Origin: Bugulina stolonifera
Lineage: Eukaryota; Bryozoa; Gymnolaemata; Cheilostomatida; Bugulidae
Assembly: GCA_935421135.1 (NCBI GenBank)
Contig: OW285192.1
Span: forward strand, 5,747,501 to 5,811,500
Reading direction: 5' to 3'
DNA length: 64,000 nt
Part shown: positions 58,227 through 64,000 of the stretch, piece after piece
How positions within the stretch are numbered: position 1 is the stretch's first letter
Layout: each line of letters starts with the position of its first letter
Position numbers and translations under genes: made by a program
The notes under the pieces: model-generated
Database searches by the model: none
Told to the model about the DNA's origin: nothing
Seen by the model: the letters and a program-made list of their open reading frames with translations, nothing else

Positions 58227-61200
58227 GTAAGTTTTTCATCAATTTAACGAAAAATGTTCTAAACGGATTGTATAATTTGACCAGTCAGGCTTTCTCACAA
58301 AACTACTTCAAAAGATAGAACAGAAAATAGAAAATTATGACTGGAAGGTTTATTCCTATTGAAAGATATTATCCATACCCTAATGAGTTTAGATGATGCA
58401 ATGTTGTGGTGGAGCTGTCTAATGGTGTGAATGAGCTAGTCACAGCTATTAATAGATGCAGACACAATCATGTTAGGCAAATATTGGTAGTTGCTCCAAA
58501 CAAACGATTCACAACAGTATTTACAAGATTGTATTGTTGTAAATGGTCACAAAACAAGAGTGTAGTATTACTCCTTATCAAATGTAGCAGTAAATCTCAT
58601 AAATCCTCATTTTTATAGAAGAATAATATATGGTCATCTATCAAGTTAACAGTGCTGTATGCTCATAAAAATCTCAATCTTCATGAAAGTACACAATATA
58701 GCACACTTCTGAAAAGATAGCAATTATATGTGCATCAGGTGTATATTTCACCTATTATTATGTAGGTTTTTGGGTTCTAAGGATTTTAAAGATTGTTATC
58801 TGTGGCAGTAATCAATAATCAACAGTGTACAGCTGAACTAACCTCCTTTGTGTTCTAGCAGCAGAAATAAAAGATGTGGCCATAGCTTTTAAGGAGACAA
58901 CGCCAATAGTGAAAGTAGCTCTCAATTTCACTTTGATCGGTGCAACTTCACCTCCCGTGTCTATCACGATTGGAATAGATGATAAAGATGGCAATCACAT
59001 TACTAGAATGAGTATGTATCCTAATTGTGCGGCTGGGCACAGAGCATTCCACATTGGTATTGGCATTGATTCGGATTATTGCATCTTGACTGCTGAATAT
59101 TGATAATTGTATCTTTTGTAATTGGCACCCTTGATAAATTTTACTCTATTTATGAACTAATGTCTTTGTGATCACATTGCCATACTATGTTAATAATTCT
59201 GAAGTCAATCGATGTTCTTTGCACATGATTTTTCCCTCCGAACCTACAGTAATAGCGTAGTGCGATTCGAGTCCTTTTGTACTAATTGTAAATTAGACTC
59301 CTTTTGATCCGAACCGTCATTGATGCACTGGTCAAGTTTTCGACCTTAGACCGAAGCCAGATTTAGTATAAAAGTAGCTCAGTTTTGCTTTCAAATTTCA
59401 TTTGTGAGTAAACTGTTGCTCACTGAACCTATTCTACAGCACTACAATGTACACTTATATCTTCCCTCACAGTTAACAGTTGGGTATCAAAAACTTATCC
59501 AGACCGTATGTCTTTCAAAGCATGTTGCTTGGCTTGTGCTAAGACCTAATGGTCTAACCACTCTCCAGCTGTTGTTGATATGACTCTTGCTAGTCTAACT
59601 AGCTATTTGAGTGAATCACTTAACACTGAATCTTGCTCTACGTATAACTCTGAGGACTGAGGGTTCTCTCCTAGTCAACCTACTGCCACGTTTTGTGCAT
59701 ACATTGTGCCTGATTAGACCTGCTCTCCCACTCTCTCTCTCTCACTCTCTCTCTAGTCTTAGCGTCGTATTTCCTTCTTTCCTGTAATCTGGCCTACATG
59801 CTGCGTGATTCTGTGTTCGCTTCTCAACTGAACCCAACATACAGTTGTCTAATAGTATATCAAATATTTTAACTCTACAAATAGGATCTTATAAGTAGTA
59901 GAGGCGTCCTGACAGTATGGATCTCTTGCATAGCTCATGACCTGCAGGAAACACGTAGATTTCTTACATGATTTTATGCGGATTATACTCTATAAATATC
60001 AGATTCATGTCACTGACTCAAGATTACACTGCAACTACATAATGGACTCATTGGATGTAAGCAGGTACATTTCTACCACTTTCTGCATTTGCTGAAAGAA
60101 CAAGAGGTTGTGGATAATTAACTATTCACAACCTGTTTTAGAAGTAAATGCACTCTTTAAAATAATTTGGAAACAACAATAATTGTTGACTTGTTCTACT
60201 TTGTTTGAGAGAGAAGAGTTTGCTCTCGCGGTGGGAGCCCATCGCTTTTTGGAAGAATTGTCGGTTTATTGATTATCTTCTGAGAGCAAATGCTACAAAT
60301 ACTGTGCATACAGGTACATTGCATATCGTATTACAACATTCACCAAATAATGTTGGATTTGCTGCCAAGCCTTTACTATCAAGTGACAACTTTAGGTTGT
60401 TAGACAGTTTACTGACTATGGCACAGTTAATTGACAGAGGGGTAATATATTTACATTGTCCAGTTCGCTGGCTTTTGACCAGTACACGGAGTGGTCCAGT
60501 TAATTTACTGATGATCAGTTCATTGACCACCAAGAGTCGTCCCCACTTTTTGGAATGGTTAAGGTCACAGATGAAGCTTCTAGATGCTTGCTTGAACTGA
60601 GACAACAACTCTTGCAAGATAAACAGTTCTTAGCTCACCCGCATGCCCAGATCTATCGTGCAAAATCTAATTATTTTTTTTTGTGACATCTTAATAAAAT
60701 TTGGCAGAAAAAACCATAAAACATTTGATCTCTTCTGAAAGTTAGGTCACAAAAATCCAATGCATTTATTGTCACTAATCATGGTATAGGAAGAATAATG
60801 CAGCAATATTTACAAGGGCACCTTTCCATAGGCCATTATTTACCAGTTAACTAACCAGTGCTCTGATGTGTTTGTACAAGTAAAAAGTTGTATATGCATG
60901 TACATGTACTTGAAATGAAAAGCTTACAGTCTCTTCTCATCACTGTATGCCAATGATTCTCTACATTTGCTGCCTGCTTTTTACAGCTCTCTATCGGAGA
61001 CGGTTTCAAGTTAATGGGTCAAGATACCATTTACCATACTTCCAAGGTCAACCTAATGTTGGTGGAATAACTCCTGGGCTCATCCACACTTTTCATTTCG
61101 CAGCTGTATGGCATGGAAATGTTGAATCAAATACAGCTGCCATAACTAGAAAGATCCGTGAGTAAACAAACTTTATAACTTCTGACATTAATACATTCCA

Positions 61201-61255
61201 CTGTATAGAATAATACACATAAGTTAACAAAGACTATATATGTTTCTAAAAGGCG

Positions 61256-61303
<48 letters not shown>

Positions 61304-63870
61304 CACGATGAAGAAAAGTGAATATAGAAAAACAATCTGGAACACCTCTGTGCAGAATGTGTAATAAAAGAAATGAAACAGTTTTTCACATTCTAAGCGA
61401 GTGTTCTAAGATGGCTTAAACAGATTATAAAAAGAGACATGACAAGGTCGCACAATTAGTGCATTGGAATCTGTGCAGGAGATATGAACTTCCGCATGCT
61501 AAGAACTGGTATGAGCATAATACAGAAAAAGTGACAGAGAATGACAAAGCAAAGATTTTGTGGGACTTCAACATTCAGACTGATCATGTGATACAAGCCC
61601 AGACCAGACATCGTCGTGAAAGACAAGGATAATGGACCACACGTGGATTATTGGCATCGCAGTGCCTGGGGATGCTAGAGTAGAAGAGAAGGAAAGAGAA
61701 AAAGTTGAGAAATATCAAGATTTGGCGAGAGAGTTACAGAGACTTTGGAAAACATCTGTAAATGTGATCCCTGTTGTCGTAGGAGCACTTGGAGCAGTGG
61801 TGAAGTTAGAAGAATATCTGGGGATGATTGATATACAGCGGAAGGAAGTAGACAGGATTCAATTTTCTGCTCTACTAGGAACGACAACTATACTGAGGAA
61901 AGTGTTGGATGTCTCGGGTTAGGGGTTCTAACCAGACACCAACTCACACCAGCTGCAGAGCTGAGGAAATCAACATTACAATAATAATAACCCATGCCAT
62001 GCCCGGGGTGAAGTCTGGGTGTCAGCTTTGGCTGTGCTTGCCTTAGATGGCTGGCGTGGGTACGGGCATTAATTTCACTGCAGAACACCAACAAGGGCGA
62101 GATATGCCAAAAGCATTTCATATGCTGAGGCTCAAGCATATGGTCCTGAGGCAATGTGGACAGGGGTGTCATGTGCTCTCAGTGAAGAGTGCTGCTCTGT
62201 AAGGGGCGGCGTTCTGATCTGGGGGCACAGTAGCTTGCCTTGATCGGCTGGGTGGCATCGCGCAATGATTCACCTTAACAGCGCAGGTACCAGCTTGGCT
62301 AGTGAGTATCGGGAGAGTGCCATGGCAAACCTGCTCTCTTTGGAGACACCACTTGACCGCCGTGTCTTTACCCTTTCCAGTGATTGGGCGGCTTGGTGGG
62401 AGGTGTTGGGGTGCAACCGATTTTCAAATTGATTTCTAAACCTTCCCCCACAGGCATCTTGGCACATGTACCTGCTTCCCTCCCACCTGGCTGGATAGCT
62501 GGATAGGTAGGGGTAAACACCCCTACCACCTGTTTGAAGGTGTGTAATTACTCAATAATAATAATATAGCTGTACATGTATTTAATTAACATTATTTTCT
62601 GGTCCATAAAATACATGTAGATGTACATACATGCATTTAAACCCCAAAACCAGCTGTGCGGGTAACGGCGCTGTGATAATTAGCCCCAAAGAAGTAAATA
62701 AGACAAAAATTGAGGTTGAGAGAGAAATATTTTTCTCTTCATCAATATTCTTGATGATGGACTCTGAATTCATGTACATGTATTTATTTTATTGACTGAA
62801 TAATAAAACAATAACCAACCGAAATCGAAAATAGACATGAAATCTGGGTGCACGGTGCCATGGTGCTCTTCACATTGCATTTTAGCTGAGTGCCCAAAAA
62901 CTTGATGCTTTGGTGCTTAACCTCTTTTTCAAATTGGAATCTTTCATAGAAACAATATTTTTCCCAACATTATAATCGCAGATCATTTCAAATTACCCAG
63001 TGTGTGATATGAAAAAACCAGTGATGGCGTCAGTACATTGACAAAAAGCAAAGAATTGACTAGCCAAAGCTTGCCCTAGTGATCCACAATGTACATATAC
63101 AGTTTTTACATGTTGATTAAGTAAGACATTTTTTAGACTAAAACTATGAAAGTGAAGCAGCAGTAATAAATAGTGTTTTTGTTGGTAGCTTAAAACACTC
63201 AGTTCGGCCAAATTTGTTTTGACCGATGAATTACAGGAATTTGTCAGCCAGTATATTTATTACATCCTTATGTAATCAGCTAATTGAATCATAGCAACAA
63301 GTTTGGTACATTAGTTTATAAAAAAAATTAGTTCACCAATATTTGAATTTTCTTCGTTTTTTTAGAACTTTCCTACTTGTAAGAATATTTAATTTTACAG
63401 AGACTAGGCTATATTGATAGATGATAATAGGACTATTACTAATGTTAAGGTCGTTGATGCTCATAATTATTTGGATGCTGAAATCTTAAGAAGCAATAAT
63501 TATGTCATGTGCATTGTAAACTACTAATAGTTGCCCACAATCTAGCGTCTGTCACAGACATGTGTTCATGTTATTGCAGCGCCACATCCAGTAGCCAATG
63601 TGACAGTGGAGAGGAAAGGATATACCTACATCATACAATTTAATACATTTAGCGCAGGTTTCTATGACAGATTGGACATCGAACAACTCTTTGAAATGAG
63701 AGACAGAGAGCCAGATATAACAATTGCAAGTATAACAAACTTGGAGACTATACCTAATAATCGCATCGAAGTAACTGGCAGCGAAAGACGTGCATTGAGG
63801 AGAGTCAAGCTTACTACATATTCATCTCAAACACCATGTTTGAATCCAGTAGCCATCATTGTAAAGCCCC
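58157..63870 (+). CDS. Gene B2, 5' part: tandem paralog of B1, truncated by window edge
   Basis: Exons 58157-58226, 58859-59011, 60987-61157 and 63580-63870, all joining in phase 1 after the signal peptide. Their lengths (70, 153, 171, 291 nt) equal those of the first four B1 exons, and most residues agree (for example FKETTP, TSPPVS, IDDK, GITPGL, YDRLD, SSQTPCLNP). It starts about 1.9 kb after the B1 stop, so B1 and B2 are a tandem duplication. The introns differ in size and content, B2 having gained a LINE remnant. The rest, presumably FN3-like domains and membrane segment, lies beyond base 64000. Function unknown; a type I surface receptor like B1 is the best inference. Confidence 0.8.
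58859..59011 (+). CDS. B2 exon 2: N-terminal module, first half
   Basis: Acceptor GTGTTCTAG. Reads IAFKETTPIVKVALNFTLI then TSPPVSITIGIDDKDGN. Donor A|GTATGT, as in B1. Confidence 0.82.
59150..60986. other. B2 intron 2, possible unassigned retroelement DNA
   Basis: At about 59230-59480 there is LTR-like structure (AGTATAAAAGTAGC TATA-like box, AACTGTTGCTCACTG). A CTCTCT run lies at about 59728-59755. Open frames of about 115-130 codons on both strands at 60205-60617 match no family I know. Confidence 0.35.
60987..61157 (+). CDS. B2 exon 3: FN3-like C-half
   Basis: Acceptor TTTTTACAG, donor C|GTGAGT. GGITPGLIHTFHFAAVWHGN matches B1 exon 3 closely. Confidence 0.83.
61255..61303. repeat. (ATA)n trinucleotide microsatellite
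   Basis: About 16 uninterrupted ATA/TAA units just before a LINE remnant in B2 intron 3. Confidence 0.95.
61310..61935 (+). pseudogene. LINE ORF2 C-terminal remnant with frameshift and stops
   Basis: First frame: PLCRMCNKRNETVFHILSEC (Cys-x2-Cys knuckle), then a TAA stop, HDKVAQLVHWNLC and NDKAKILWDFNIQTDHVIQA. It shifts frame near 61625 to IAVPGDARVEEKEREKVEKY, YQDLARELQRLWK and VIPVVVGALGAV, then SALLGTTTILRKVL. This is a well-known LINE 3' block. Non-functional here. Confidence 0.8.
61936..62580. other. GC-richer unassigned repeat next to LINE remnant
   Basis: Clearly higher GC than the surroundings (GCATCGCG, CCACCTGGCTGGATAGCTGG). It continues from the LINE end past an ATAATAATAA spacer, so may be LINE 3' UTR or a second element. 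No coding signal. Confidence 0.4.
63580..63870 (+). CDS. B2 exon 4: FN3-like domain
   Basis: Acceptor TTATTGCAG, donor C|GTAAGT. PPHPVANVTVERKGYTYIIQ and YDRLDIEQLFEMRD agree with B1 exon 4. Confidence 0.83.
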
Positions 63871-64000
63871 GTAAGTCCTTCCAGGTCCATGTCCGTGAGC
63901 ACCTATAATACATGTATGATAGCTTGCATGTGTAAGTGATGAGTGTACTAAAGATTAGATTTTACCGTGGGGTTATCATTCCTACATCACTATATACACA

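Noticed and set aside
60205..60617. Overlapping frames of 131 and 114 codons in B2 intron 2
   Set aside because: No recognisable domain, both strands open over the same DNA, no fit to the B-gene exon pattern; kept only as unassigned repeat-like DNA.

Overview
This window is animal nuclear DNA. Protein-coding exons are short, bounded by GT/AG sites and mostly of symmetric phase 1. They are separated by long AT-rich introns full of transposons. The products are secreted or type I membrane proteins built from fibronectin type III (FN3)-like modules plus one Sushi/CCP domain, a metazoan style. The palindrome TACATGTA recurs throughout. An early-branching marine invertebrate such as a demosponge is plausible, but I cannot prove the species from sequence alone.

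The backbone is a cluster of four paralogous receptor genes that I reconstructed exon by exon. From left to right: gene A2 (minus strand, three 5' exons at 673-5494, rest off the left edge); gene A1 (minus strand, 28773 down to 12063, 16 exons, 703 codons plus stop in the model); gene B1 (plus strand, 30064-56215, 17 exons, 1003 codons plus stop); gene B2 (plus strand, four exons from 58157, rest off the right edge). A1 and B1 are head to head with 1290 bp between their ATGs, and each has a same-strand paralog beyond it. All reading frames join cleanly, and the paralogs share exon lengths (B1 and B2 first four exons are 70/153/171/291 nt in both).

A1 encodes signal peptide, FN3-like ectodomain, one transmembrane helix and a tail of about 90 residues that is rich in tyrosine and ends with one ITIM-like motif (LHYLVL). 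B1 has a longer ectodomain (a duplicated three-exon module, an extra FN3-like exon, and a Sushi domain before the membrane) and a short basic tail of about 30 residues. This contrast resembles paired receptors, so the cluster may be a self/non-self or immune recognition locus. That role is inference.

The rest is mobile DNA, mostly in the introns and flanks. It includes two related solo-LTR types (one copy keeps a primer-binding site), two hAT-like elements with exact 8-bp target duplications, a TTAA-flanked element with a perfect 17-bp inverted terminus (two copies, one carrying a nested hAT), an internally deleted mariner, a pogo-like MITE whose right end has been tandemly amplified, a PIF/Harbinger transposase remnant, three LINE 3' remnants, tRNA-like SINEs, a fold-back element and several micro- and minisatellites. 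I found no rRNA, tRNA or CRISPR.
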